Assembly: GCA_016584305.1 (NCBI GenBank)
Contig: JACEEZ010023743.1
Coordinates: 367,001-431,000 of the forward strand
DNA: 64,000 bases
From: Chionoecetes opilio
Taxonomy: Eukaryota > Arthropoda > Malacostraca > Decapoda > Majidae
Direction: 5' to 3'
Both the position numbers and the translations under genes were made by a program. A model generated the notes under the pieces. It searched no databases, had not been told where the DNA came from, and saw only the letters and a list, made by a program, of their open reading frames with translations. Each line of letters begins with the position of its first letter. Positions within the stretch are counted from its first letter, which is position 1. Below are positions 10,385-21,053 of this stretch, in pieces.

Positions 10385-11730
10385 TCACCTGTACCTTCCT
10401 GAAGACTAATCAACCCTCGCGACTGTGATAGATTCATAGGTGTAAACCAGGGCAAATATTATCGATCCCGACAACGGTACCCTTCAACAATTACAACAAT
10501 AACAACAAGGTAGAGATGGTTACCTTACAGTGTTACCTAAATATCTTCGTGAATTTTTGTTATTGGACAACCACCGATTTCGAGGCCGAAACTTAAGTCC
10601 TCCTGAATAGTTTTGATGTGTTTTGAATTAATCTGGCTCTCGTTTTTGTCGAAAATCAATGTTTGTTTACATGTGTGTGTGTGTGTGGGGGGGGCCAACC
10701 TGCCCCTACAGGTCCGCCCCGCAAACATTGCTACGCTTCACACTGCCATATTATTGGTAATTTTCGTTATTTCTATATCATATGTTACTAAACCAAACCC
10801 CACCTCTAACCTAACCTAATCTGATTTAACCTAACTTAACTTTCTGGCTGAAGTAACGGTAGATTTTCGGTACTACGTTTAATGCCATTATTATTCAATT
10901 GCGCCATGGGAAATGGGGCTCAAAATACTCAGAATGAAGAAAGCTACACGATGGTGTCGGTAAGAGTCCTAGGACTTTTGAGAGCCCACTACCAAAATAA
11001 TACCAATATCTATACTGCAAATTTTCCACAGTCTAAACACATAGCAGAAAAGCAGAAAAGCAATAAAGGCATACCTACAACATTAAATCTAAACTATATG
11101 TCATAGGTAGCAAATATTAGAATATCAATTCGTGGGGGCATCCTGCAATATATTATGATTTATGACCGATTTTGGTTACCCTGTCATTCTCTTTACATTT
11201 TAACTAGTATAATTTTTCATTCACATTCACTGCACAGTGAATATTGTATTTAGGTACATGTTCATAATCATTTGCTTTCCCCTACAAATCCGTTTTTTTT
11301 ATAATAACTTGATAATTTTACGAGAAAAAAACCATTTCCCACAAAAGCACCAATATTTTTTTTCTTCTCAAAACCTCCTTGTAAAATAGGGGTGCGTCTT
11401 ATACGGAGGTGCGTCTTATGCACCGGCAAATACGGTAAATACAGTACGAACATCATACAGTACTGTATTTCAAGATGTCAGCTCCATCACACATTGGTGT
11501 CTCCAGCAGGAAGGGAATGAAATTGAAGAGCCTGAGCCTGCAGGAAAAGTTCAAAAGGACAAAAACACGACTTTATGCGACTGAGGATATGCAGAGTGTA
11601 AGCAAAGAGATGCAGTTATAACTCGGCAATATGCCGAGATACATTATTTTTTGCAGACTTTCTGTTTACATGTTCACACAAGAGGCTGTGAGGGCATGAT
11701 ATGCCGAGTGAAAACCAAGAGATGCAGTTT

Positions 11731-12060
11731 AGGAGAGGCGGTAGCAGAGTGGTTAGTGTCACCGGGTGGCGTTCTCGAAGACACGAGTTCGATCCCGAGT
11801 GAGACCCATAAATCCACTTAAAATCTTTCTGCACCGTCGAGTGGCCTAAGAATACCCACATGCTGCCCATTAACTCTAACTTCGACTGCGAGTGCATCGG
11901 AGGACACAGGGGGCGGCATGAGCCTCTTCTAATCACAGGCGTCACTATAAAAATCCTGCCTGCGCTACCACGGGCGAGGGCCAACCATCACAGCCCTCAA
12001 GTGAGCCTCCAGGGCCTACCATCTGATCCCTGGAGGTCACTGCCTACAGGCGCTATAGGC
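11731..12060 (+). mobile_element. SINE 1, full-length tRNA-derived copy (left arm)
   Basis: tRNA-like head with A-box GGTAGCAGAGTGGTTAGTGT and B-box GAGTTCGATCCC, then a ~250-bp body (CCGTCGAGTGGCCTAAGAA, ACTCTAACTTCGACTGCGAG, GGCGGCATGAGCC, GGCGAGGGCCAACC). The same family occurs at 15345-15650, 28231-28575 (-), 24222-24477 (-), 42164-42419, 46343-46475 (-), and as fragments at 7076 and 29836. Confidence 0.82.
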
Positions 12061-12663
12061 ATAGATGTATATATGAAAAAAATATATATAAAAAAAAAAA
12101 AAAAAACTGTCTTTGCCTTGCCGAGTTATATCAAATTCAGAGTTATACAGTGCCGAGTTATAAGGTTTTTACTGTACATGTATTAGTAAATCGTTTTGAT
12201 GAATTCGCCATGGGTGATAATTTCCAGGACTGAAAAGAGCTTGTGATATGTGTGACAGCCTGGTGGTAAATGATACATCAACACTAGCAGACGATAGATG
12301 GCGCTGTTGGCGGCAATCGCAGCAATCTGCCGCCAAAAGGGGGAATGTAAACATACCAGCGTGAGGACAGATTACATAGTTGATTTGAATGTCTTATGGT
12401 ATTTGAAATACTTGTAACATGTAAGTACTGAGGTACTGAGTACTGAGGAAGTACTACAACATTCGTCTTGGAAGACCATTAGTATTTTTCAGGGTATTTT
12501 TTTGGGGAAAATGTGAGTTTTATAAGCCGTAAAATATGATACTACGCCTCGCAACGGACTAAATAAGCATTTGTACAGGGTTTTCAATACCCGAGTTTCG
12601 CGATCCTCAAGTTTAGCGCTATGCCTTGGGAATAAAGCACGAGCGAAACTCGTGAGGGTACTG

Positions 12664-13039
12664 TACACTGAGCCCTCAGGTGTCACTGATAGTCTTCAGG
12701 CAAGTCTGCCTGGGGTGCATTCAGTAGGGCAAAGCTCACAGGCAGGCATACAGTGACGTAGGCATACAGTATGCCTAGCTACCCCCGCACTAGTCCAAGG
12801 AGGTGAATCACCACTGAGTTGCCAGCTTGTGCCACAATAATGATATGTAAACAAAGGGAAAAGAAAGCTTCTCCTCTTCTTGTCTCCTCAATATTTCATT
12901 TCCTGCTGCTATAACTTTTGTTGCGTTAAATACAGGGTCATCAGTAAGTTATTCTGCCACAATAAGAATTGCCAGAGATAAATTTAGGCAGCTGCTATTT
13001 TGGTAGCAATGTAAATTGTGAAGCGTTAAGTATCATTCA
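12664..13039. other. Non-genic spacer
   Basis: Unassigned DNA mirrored around 27130-27580, with no domain or RNA gene recognised. Confidence 0.5.
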
Positions 13040-13361
13040 GTAGGGAGGCTGCGAGGGGTGGGGGGGTGACCGCTATTGAACGCAGCCCTGGCAGGTGTCA
13101 CTCTGGGGATTTGTAAGGTAAGGTCTTCAGTGCTTGAGGTGCTTAATGTGTTGGAGGCGATGTGGAGGCTGGCTGACAAAGTGGATGGCACAGAGAAGGT
13201 GGAAGATGCTGCAGAAAACTCTGACAAGGTGCGCAGGAAGCGCACAATTCAAACATCAGTTTGGATTATGGAAAGTTGTTGAAATTTTTGAGCTGGACCT
13301 GAAACAGGTCGAATTATGCGAAGTTCGAATCATACGGGTTCGAATTATAGAGGGTTTACTG
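13040..13361 (+). pseudogene. 3' end of a pogo/Tigger-type element with transposase C-terminal remnant (left arm)
   Basis: The block ends in CGAATTATAGAGGGTTTACT and TG with a TA flank (13362-13363), a pogo-like terminus. Upstream, a frame (about 13110-13282) reads VRSSVLEVLNVLEAMWRLAD followed by an acidic helix and KVRRKRTIQTSV. This resembles the C-terminal tail of Tigger/CENPB-like transposases, where a helical segment precedes a basic K-Q-T-type motif. The DDE core and the other terminus are not visible. The right-arm partner starts at 26813. Confidence 0.5.
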
Positions 13362-13836
13362 TATTTATATTTCTAATTTTATCTTTCTATTGTTTTTTTT
13401 TCATTTATTGAGCTTTTTCTAACTCTTGGCCCAAAAACCTGGAGTATCACATCATTAAAAACGGAAAACAAAACACATCTCCCACACTATCTACATGAAC
13501 ACTAATAGCATAGGACAACAGCTACAACACTACAGGTTACCCATCTACACACGTACATACCTCCCTTCAACCTCATGTCTAGTGATGTTAGTCAAGCTAC
13601 GAACAGAAACAGGGGGAAGAGGAGCAGTGTTAAGAGCAGAATACAAAGACATCTAAACTTATTGGCAAACTTTTTCTGTTTGACTGCAACGGGTGACAGT
13701 GTTGTGTTTTATGATGTATTTCTACCCCTTCCCAGTCCTCTAGGAGGTAAAGAAAGTAATGCTATCCAGTACAGTGCATGGAATAGAGAAAAATTATGAC
13801 ACAAAAATTAGATGACTTCTATAAAGGACATTATTA
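13362..13836. other. Non-genic spacer
   Basis: AT-rich DNA mirrored at about 26320-26812. Small open frames are not conserved between arms. Confidence 0.55.
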
Positions 13837-13838
13837 TA

Positions 13839-15252
13839 CAGGCTTGCGCGGATGATCTTTACGCCAGAATCCGTTCATCGAGATTTACCGCGCAGATTTA
13901 AAGTTGCTTCCCAAGCTATAAAAAAAATGCAGAAGGCATGAATCGTATGTCTGACAGCGACGTACATCATCTTGCACACTCACCGGTGTGTGGGAGGAAG
14001 GGTTTCCCTCCCTCTCCTCCCTCCATAGGCGTTTGACAGTTTGCATGATTTTGAACTTATAGCCTGCAGCGTTCACCTACATCCCGTGTTTTTGCCTGTT
14101 TTTGCTGGATTACATAATGGGTGGAAAACATAAGGATGGCACAACGATTCAAGCAATCATTGATCTTTACAAGGCTGGGATCAATAATAAGGAAATTTGC
14201 AAGCTTAAAGGACTAAAGCTTAGAACAGTGCAAATTTTGATCCGCCGATTTAAGGCTGGCGGAGAGGTGAATCTCCCGCTCCCAAAAAAACAACCTGGGA
14301 AGCAAAAAAAACGTGTAACAGAACCAGGAGCGTGTTAAGGCGACAGCTTGATGCCAATCCTAGCCTTACAGCCAGAGAACTGAAGGAGGAAAATCATACT
14401 CTTCTTGGTAATGTGTCGCTTCGTACTGTACAGGAAACTTTGAAACGTGACCTTGGCTACAGGTGTTACCGGGCGCGGAATAAGCCACTGATAAATGACC
14501 GCCAAAGGAAGAAAAGGCTTCACTTTGCAAAGAAATACAGAGATTGGCCTCTCGACAAGTGGCGGGCTGTGCTGTGGAGTGACGAAAGCACATTTTGTGT
14601 GAGTGGAGGAGGACCAGCAAAAGTGTACCGTCGTCCCGGCTCAGACCCCACCGAGCCTCGCTACACACGAAAGACCACAAAACACCCTCCCAGTTTAATG
14701 GTGTGGTGTTGCTTTACTTTTCATGGTATTGGGAACTTAGTTATTTTCCCAAAGAACACAACTGTTAACAAAGTGGTGTATTTTGATCTTTTAAATGACC
14801 ACCTGGAGGCCTGCTTTGAAAAGACACAGGCACAGATTGTCCAACAGGATGGAGCATCCTGCCACACAGCTCGAGATGTGATACAGTGGCTTGATGACTG
14901 CAAGATTGGGAGAATAGATGACTGGCCAGGTAATTCTCCCGATATATCACCCATAGAAAATCTTTGGGCCATCATTAAAGGCAAACTCCGCTCACGTGAC
15001 ACCTCTAAACTCCCCAAGCTTGAAATGGAGCTCCGAAAGTGTTGGGAAGAATTTAAGCCTGAGTTCCTTCAAAATCTTGCTGACAGTGTACCACGTCGCC
15101 TTCAAAGGGTCATCAAGAGGAAGGGCTACGCAACGAAATACTAACTACAAGAGTAAGTGTTGATATTCTACATTATTTTGTTATAAACATGGTGCGTCAT
15201 ACGTGTAAACATTCACTTTTCGGAGGCGCGCACTGATTATCCACGCAAACTG
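13839..15252 (+). mobile_element. Tc1/mariner transposon, DD35E type, left arm only
   Basis: A 1414-bp element with imperfect ~18-bp inverted termini (CAGGCTTGCGCGGATGATC and CAGTTTGCGTGGATAATC), flanked by TA (13837-13838, 15253-15254). The right arm has the uninterrupted target near 26313, so insertion followed the split of the two arms. It carries a nearly intact transposase gene. Confidence 0.92.
14117..15144 (+). pseudogene. Tc1/mariner transposase with one frameshift
   Basis: The enzyme would cut and reinsert its element at TA sites. The N-terminal frame (14117-14337) encodes a helix-turn-helix (NNKEICKLKGLKLRTVQILI) and a basic linker. A 1-nt shift near 14330 moves translation to the frame of 14332-15144, beginning LRRQLDANPSLTARELK (second HTH). 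Catalytic residues are present: D in LWSDEST, D in VQQDGASCH, E in SPIENLW. I count 35 residues between the second D and the E, giving DD35E rather than the Tc1 DD34E, as in the Traveler-like group. Together about 340 aa, the normal length. An alternative upstream ATG at 14102 adds five residues. The single shift could be a sequencing error. Confidence 0.88.
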
Positions 15253-15344
15253 TAACCCTAAAATATTACCTAACTTATTTGACTATTGAGTTTAATATAG
15301 AAGGCAATTAAGTGAACACATTAAGGTAAATCAAGGTATTTTAG

Positions 15345-15650
15345 AGGAGGCAGTGGCCGAGTGGTTAGTGTTTGGAAGTGGCAAGCTCAGTGTATAGAGT
15401 TTTGAGTCCCGCCAGGTGCCAAAATCTTTTGGCAATGAACGAGTGGCCTAGGAACACCCACATGCTGCCCATTAACTCTACCTTCGACGGAAAGTGCATG
15501 GGAGGACACAGGGGGGCGGCATGAGCCTCTAATCACAGGCGTCACTTTAAAAATCCTGTCTGCGCCACCACGGGTGAGGGCCAACCATCACAGCCCTCAA
15601 GTGAACTTCCAGGGCCTGCCATCTCACCCCTGGAGGTCTATAGCGCCTAC
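15345..15650 (+). mobile_element. SINE 1 copy (left arm)
   Basis: The head GGCCGAGTGGTTAGTG is followed by the family body (ACTCTACCTTCGACGG, GGCGGCATGAGCC, GGTGAGGGCCAACC). In the right arm the same copy is split by a 1.7-kb insertion into 24222-24477 and about 26165-26225. Confidence 0.8.
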
Positions 15651-15653
15651 CGT

Positions 15654-15654
<1 letters not shown>

Positions 15655-15699
<45 letters not shown>
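15655..15699. repeat. (AG)n microsatellite
   Basis: About 22 AG dinucleotides directly after SINE 1 and 60 bp downstream (in gene direction) of the CtIP-like exon. The right arm has an interrupted TC-rich equivalent at 24169-24217. Confidence 0.95.
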
Positions 15700-15703
<4 letters not shown>

Positions 15704-15760
15704 TCACAGAGATAAAAGTATACACAATAAAACAAAACACACACACACAGAGCCACTAAC

Positions 15761-15917
15761 CTTGACTTCCTGCGTCGAGCTTCCCGCCTTCTCATAGAAT
15801 TCCTGACACTGCTTGCACGGCCAGCCCTCCAGCTGCTTCCTGGCATCCTTCTTCCTCACCACCTCCCCCTGGTGGGCGTACTGAGGCACGGCCCCGCCCT
15901 TAGGCAGGATGTCAAAA
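15761..15917 (-). CDS. RBBP8: CtIP/RBBP8-like exon encoding the Sae2-type C-terminal motif (left arm)
   Basis: A 157-nt exon on the minus strand, with acceptor CCTTGACAG just before 15917 and donor GTTAGT after 15761. It encodes 52 residues. The central part, EVVRKKDARKQLEGWPCKQC then QEFYEKAG, matches the CtIP/Sae2/Com1 C-terminal domain: a basic VRKK stretch, conserved L-x-G, a CxxC pair and aromatic residues. That domain binds DNA and stimulates MRE11-RAD50-NBS1 in DNA end resection in the nucleus. The splice phase matches the upstream exon (17748-18357): it ends AG and this exon begins T, making a serine codon. The following CSRHR-type exon is not found in this arm. Homology is recognised by eye. 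Confidence 0.62.
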
Positions 15918-15965
15918 CTGTCAAGGCCACAGGGAGGGAGGGGTGAGAGGGAGAGGAGAAGTGTG

Positions 15966-16066
15966 TGTGTATTTACCTAGTTGTGTTTTACAGGGCCTGA
16001 GCTACACTCGTGTGGTCCCGTCTCCGTATCTACATTTATCCAGTCTTTCTTTCAATAAAAGAGCAC
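15966..16066 (-). mobile_element. LINE 3'-end fragment (family with ACACGAGTGTAGCTCAGG tail)
   Basis: A short piece of a dispersed LINE 3' end, read on the minus strand. Related pieces lie at 17230-17420 (+), 17625-17700 (+), 21985-22150 (-) and 23790-23885 (+). The longest encodes a relic of a WNGLNKEVV...LDKCRYGDGT-type C-terminus. Confidence 0.6.
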
Positions 16067-16917
16067 CGTAACTCCTAAAATGCCAGTGGTCGCTGGCATT
16101 TTTAACTCACAGGTTGATGAAAAGTTGGTCTACTGGAAAAATAATATGGCCTTATCCCACTGCACTTAAAAACAAAAGTCTAATACTAAGAATGATTTTC
16201 TTCTATATGTATATTGTATAGAAGCCTGATTCTGTAAAACATGTATATAACAAAATAACCAAGGCGGTTATAGTTGAGGAGGCGATGGAAATGTTACTCT
16301 ATGATATTATATAGTCAATAACAAATGTCTAGAACAGTGGTTCCCAAACCCGGGGTCACGACCCCAAATAGGGTTGCAAGCATCATCACAAAGGATCGTA
16401 GGGAGCTCATGGGGTCGATGGGGTCGCAAGTGTTTTAGCAAGGGTCACAGCCGCTATAGTAGGTCAGGTGTCATGGGAAATGGGATTAGCGAGTTCATCA
16501 TTTTTTTTAATATGCGGTCATTAAGGCGGCCTCAGGGTGTGGAACCCTGACCTCAAATACTATGTGAGGTCAGGGACCGGATTAATGCAGGTACCTCTTG
16601 GCTCTCTTGACCCAAGCTTCAGCCCTACTGACAACTCAGTTTGCCACAGTCCCACACAGAAGGTTCAGCTGCACTGATCAACTCATTTTACTCCTGACCA
16701 TCGACCATAGAGGATGTGCAGATACTTTGAGAACAACTGAAGCTGAAAGCTTCTGTCTTCTCCTCATACAGGAATTTACTGCTCATGGATTGGTTTTGAT
16801 GAAACCTGGACCTCACGAAAACAGATTTACTGGAATATATGCAGAAATTGGCAACAAATTTCCATGACAGATTCCCTGATTTGCTTAAGGGCCTGTCACA
16901 CACTACCAATGTACAGG
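16067..16917. other. Intron-like non-genic DNA with a hAT-type end
   Basis: Lies between the two CtIP-like exons. From 16335 the sequence CAGTGGTTCCCAAACCCGGG resembles the terminus of hAT MITEs, but no matching right end is seen. 16560-16900 has an unassigned ORF without recognisable domains. Only 16180-16260 clearly aligns to the right arm (about 23560-23650). Confidence 0.45.
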
Positions 16918-17421
16918 GAGGTCCCGTTATACGAGAATTCCGATATACGAGATGTGTAAATTAGGGTCTATTTTCAATATACGAGATCGAAAATCCAATG
17001 CTATGACATTCAAACTGGGGTGAGTAAAATTACCAAGTTATTTACTAAAGTAAATTACAAGTTATTTACTAAAGTAAATTAAAAGTTATTTACTAAAGTT
17101 ATAAAGTAATTTATTGACTACAGTAGATGAATACACACAAAGAAACAGACAATGAGAGACTACTGACTCGGAAACAAGGAGAAGGTCGATACACAAGAGG
17201 ACATACAAAACAACTAGGAAAAGGGAGATGCCTGAACAACATTAGAAGTACAGCTTCCCTCATAGAAATGTAGAAGCTTGGAATGGACTAAACAAGGAGG
17301 TGATATAGGCACATAATGTGCACCAATTGAAAGAAAGACTGGATAAATGTAGATACGGAGACGGGACCACACCAGTGTAGCTCAGGCCCTGTAAAACACA
17401 ACTAGGTAAATACACACATGT
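16918..17421. mobile_element. pogo-like terminus and LINE 3' remnant
   Basis: Near 16918 GGTCCCGTTATACGAGAATT followed by GATATACGAG resembles pogo-like ends; 17030-17110 contains three AAAGTTATTTACTAAAGT-type direct repeats. 17230-17420 is a LINE 3' end. The right-arm equivalents are 21985-22490. Confidence 0.45.
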
Positions 17422-17600
17422 ACTCCGTAGTGTAGTGGTTAGCACGCTCAGCTCACAACTGAGAAGTCCCGGGTTCAATCCCCGTGCGGAGCGAAGAGTC
17501 TTCTTAAAACCCGAGCCCCCGTCCACCCAGCAGTGAATGGGTACCGGGTGTTTGCCGGGGGTTTGTGACCCGTCTCCCGGGGTGGTGGTTTCCCCCATAA
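17422..17600 (+). mobile_element. SINE 2, tRNA-Val-derived (left arm)
   Basis: The head folds as a tRNA: A-box GTAGTGTAGTGGTTAGCAC, a perfect anticodon stem CTCAG/CTGAG around loop CTCACAA (anticodon CAC, Val), B-box GGGTTCAATCCC and a partly paired acceptor stem. The body contains CACCCAGCAGTGAATGGGTA and a GGGGTTTGTGACCCGTC motif. A functional tRNA is unlikely because the same body follows at several loci (21790-21985 -, 55430-56345 +, 60225-60500 -). Confidence 0.8.
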
Positions 17601-17747
17601 CTAACCACTAAGGATGAATGATAGAAAAATGTAGCTATGGAGATGAGGCCATACGAGTGTAGCTCAGGCCCTGTTAAATACAACTAGATGAATACACACA
17701 ACACACACACACCAAACAGCTCAAAACAAACATGGTAGACTCCATAC

Positions 17748-18357
17748 CTCTCATGAAACACAGCTCTTTTAGCCTTCCTTGCTGGCGGTGATGGTGGTGA
17801 TGGCGGTAGCGGTGGTGGTGGTGTTTTTCCCTCCCCTTTCCTGGGACCAACATTCTCCTTTACCTCCTTCACTACAACCTCTTCTTCCTCTTCCTCTTCC
17901 ATCTTCCTCTTCCTACAGCCTCCTCCTCCAGTCTTAGTCTTCCCTTCGTCCTCCTCCCGTATCCCTTCTCTTCCTTCGTCCTTTACGTCCATCTTTATCT
18001 CATTCTTCTCCTTTCGTTCCCCATGTTTCCCCTTCTCCACATCGTTACCTTCCTTCCCACATTCCTTTTCCTCGAGTATCTTCCTCCGGGCGCCGGGTTT
18101 TGTCTCGCTGGGACTTGCTACGTGGCTTCTGGGGGCTGGATCGGGGCTCTTCTTCACATGCCAAGGGCTTGTTTAGGGCTGGTGGAGGCCCGGCGTAGGT
18201 TGGGAGCTTGATGGGGCTTTCCTTGCCATGGGCTTTGCGTGGGCTGGGCTTGTGCCGCTGCCCTCCCTCCGCCCCGTGGCTGCCGGCGCCTGCAGCCCCA
18301 GGGACGCCGCCACCGCCAGCCTCAAGGCCTCCTCGTCGTCCAGGAACACCCTCCTCG
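17748..18357 (-). pseudogene. CtIP-like upstream exon with three 1-bp deletions (left arm)
   Basis: Counterpart of 21054-21660. Compared with it, three single-base deletions occur (near 18171, 18202 and 18250), which shift the frame and together restore it. The downstream part (KKSPDPAPRSH onward) therefore reads in the original frame to the donor GTATGG at 17747. It encodes acidic/basic low-complexity protein. The missing bases may be assembly errors or allele-specific decay. Confidence 0.6.
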
Positions 18358-18704
18358 CTGCAACGCCTCAAGGGAAAATGTACCAATCAAATAGAGGTAA
18401 ATGAATAAGGTGGGGAAATTGTCCCAGTCAATAGAGGGACTGTCTCAGTTATCTTTAAAAAAGATGAAAAAATATATCACTCCTCTTGAGCAAAAGAAAA
18501 TTAATATTCATGAATATATTAAAATAGATCGCCTCACATCTCTATTCAAACAAACCGTACCTAGATAAAAAAAAAAAATCTTAAATATGTATATGAGCAA
18601 ATCAATAAATATAAAAGGGGACTACGGTCAATAATTCTTTGTCTTTGCTGTAAAAATGTAAACCTCAACACACAAAATATTTTGAGGAACAAAAATGTGT
18701 AGTA
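18358..18704. other. Intron-like flank
   Basis: Highly similar between arms (mirrored at 20702-21053). It holds the putative acceptor tract of the upstream exon (TTCCCTTGAGGCGTTGCAG on the gene strand) and otherwise AT-rich DNA. Confidence 0.6.
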
Positions 18705-20701
18705 CAGTAAACCCTCTCGTATCCGGACCCTCCTTATTCGACCTCTACGGAGTCAGTGAGGTAGAGGCCAGGCAGCCAGGCAGAGCATTTATGATCCATC
18801 ACTGAGCATCATACTTTGTAACATATATTGTAATTGTGGTTCTTGGTGGGTCCAAATGATGTATTGGCGAGTAATCTGTGGCATTGAGCCTTGGGCCCAG
18901 ATCCAGCAATGGAGGTGGTATCTCCAGCTACCACCGCTCTCCCACCGCTACGATATTACTGCCTTGATCCTCAAACTACACAGTATCCAGCAAGCCTCCC
19001 TCGTTAGTAGTTAAAGGTAGGAAAGGCCCCGACTGGATGGTGAGTTAATGACGTCATCCCAAACTTGGCATCAGTCACCAGCCAATCAAAAACTGTTTCT
19101 AAAAACGTCTCAACCAATCGCAAGTCAACAAGACATTGGCACGGCCTTTAAAGGGTCGTGTCCACACGGACACTTTTCCGTTAGTGTTCGGGGTGGCCGG
19201 GGCTAAGAATGTTGCCCGTCATGCGTAACCCGCCACCCCCTTTTGAAACTTTAAATAAACCTACTTAGGTGACACGCGGTATACATGACCTAAATAATGA
19301 CGCGTGTATATAAACAGCCACAATAAGGCACTACGATGGATAAGAACTAGTAATGACATAAACCCTGCCCCCCGTGGACGAGCGGCCTGCCCGCCTGGCG
19401 CCCTGCCAGGACTGTTAAGGGCCAATACTCTGTCATCCACCTCACCTGGCTCAGAAGAAGACAGGTCAGCACCAGGACTGTGATAGCATCCATAGGAGAT
19501 CACCAGGGATCATAGGTCCTCAAAGGGCCTTCTGTCCTCCCGCCTATAGACAAACACCAAGAAGGAGAGGAAATCTCCGCCACTCATGATTACTGCTGCG
19601 GTGCCGCGGCCAGACCTATGGATTGCCAGTGCTGTACACTACTCATGCTACAGGTACGTATTGGTATTTTTACTGTGATTATTTATCTGCATGATCATAT
19701 CTTATGCAAATAAACAAATAAATCTACAGTAAAAAATAAACAATACAGTACGGTACATGAGTAGTGTACAGCACTTGTCAATCCTAGGTCTGGCCGCGGC
19801 AGCCGGACAGCAGTATCATGATGGCGGAGATTCCTTCTCTTCTTGGTTGTTGTCTATAGGGCTGGGAAGGGGACCCTTGAGGAAAAACCCTATGATCCTG
19901 GTGATATCTATGAGATGCTATCACAGGCGTGGTAGCTGCCTGTCTTCTTCAGGAAGGCACAGGTGAAGGTGGATGACAGCGTGTATTGTCCTGAAACAGT
20001 CCTGGCAGGGGCGCAGGCGGGGCAGGCGCTCGTCAGACAGGGGGCTAGGGTTTGATGTCATACTGTTATTATACATCGTAGTGATTATGGTGAGCTGTTA
20101 TATACAAGCGTCATTATTTAGGTCAGGTACTGTAGTACCGGTTGTTCACTAAGTAAGGGTATTTAAAGGTGTCGATGGGTGCGGGGTGCTAAGCAGTGAC
20201 GGGGAAACATTCTTGCCCCGTCACCCCGTAACACTAACGGAAAATGTCCTTGTGGTGGACACGACCTTTAAAGGCCGGTCAAATGTCTTGTTGACTTGCG
20301 ATTGGTGAGACGTTTAGAAACAGTTGTGATTGGCGGTGACTGATGACAAGTTTGATGACGTCATTACCACAAAGCCAGTCAGGGCCTTCACTGTAACTAC
20401 CTAAACAGAGGAGACTGCTGCGAACGGTAGGGATAGTAAAGGCAGGTAATAGTAGGCGGTGGGAGAGCGGGTGGTAGCTGGAGATACCACCTCCATTGCT
20501 GATCTGGGCCAAGGCTCAATGGCCACAGATTACTCGACAATACATCATTGGACACAACCAAAGAAACCACAATACAATATATGTACAAAGTATGGCTCAG
20601 TGATGGATCATAAATGCTCTGCCTGGCTGCCTGGGCTCAACCCACTGACTCAACGTAGAGGTCCGAATAAGGAGGCGTCCGTGATACGAGAGGGTTTACT
20701 G
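18705..20701. mobile_element. Central fold-back block bounded by pogo-like termini
   Basis: Begins CAGTAAACCCTCTCGTATC and ends with the complement, with a TA before the left end and TTA after the right. The two halves are inverted copies meeting at about 19698, where an AT-rich hairpin (GCATGATCATATCTTATGC) lies. The halves have notable point and indel differences. Alone it would be read as a 2-kb long-TIR fold-back element, but the mirror symmetry continues outside it in both directions. No convincing gene. Confidence 0.6.
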
Positions 20702-21053
20702 TTACTACACATTTTTGTCCTCAAGAATATTTTGATGTGTGAGGTTACCTTTTTAACAGCCCAAAAAGACAAAGAATATTGACCGTTCTTAGTCCCCTTT
20801 TATATTTATTGAATTGCTATATACAGATGTAAGATTTTTTTTTTTATCTAGGTACGGTTTGTTTGAATAGAGATGTGAGGCGATCTATTTTAATATATTC
20901 ATGAATATTAATTTTCTTTTGCTCAAGAGGAGTGATATATTTTCAATCTTTTAAAGATAACTTATACATTTCCCTCTATTTGACTGGGACAATTTCCCCA
21001 CCTTATTCATTTACCTCTATTTGATTGGTACATTTTCCCTTGAGGCGTTGCAG

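Larger units (their letters stand above)
8113..11435. mobile_element. 3.3-kb TIR element, left arm only, carrying foreign DNA
   Basis: Termini CCGTATTTGCCGGCGCATAA...TGCACCGGCAAATACGG with AAGACGC-type subterminal repeats. TA flanks at 8111-8112 and 11436-11437; a clean empty TA site is visible in the right arm near 28870. No mariner-type transposase is evident. The interior holds a PIF/Harbinger-like element (9234-10384), GT-rich microsatellite (10672-10696) and unassigned DNA at 8150-9230 and 10385-11370 with only short ORFs. It may have captured genomic sequence. Confidence 0.75.
7999..12174. mobile_element. Second TA-flanked pogo-like element (left arm)
   Basis: Ends CAGTAAAACCCTTATAAATC...TTATAAGGTTTTTACTG with TA flanks (7997-7998, 12175-12176). 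The right-arm copy (28108-28999) is only 892 bp. Most of the difference is the private insertion 8113-11435. Both copies contain SINE 1. Confidence 0.78.
6931..12663. mobile_element. Large TA-flanked TIR element hosting nested insertions (left arm)
   Basis: Termini CAGTACCCTCACGAGTTTC and complement are flanked by TA (6929-6930; 12664-12665). It contains repeated GAGTTTCGCG motifs, a SINE fragment (7076-7205), a second TA-flanked element (7999-12174) and inside that a third (8113-11435). No transposase is recognised, so it is probably a non-autonomous pogo/Tigger derivative. The right-arm equivalent is about 27580-30101. Confidence 0.7.

Noticed and set aside
13033..13245. Minus-strand ORF of 70 codons
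   Set aside because: Antisense to the transposase C-terminal remnant; no own support.
17425..17495. Functional tRNA-Val (CAC) gene
   Set aside because: The cloverleaf is plausible, but the same tRNA-like head is followed by an identical SINE body at several loci and the acceptor stem is imperfect.
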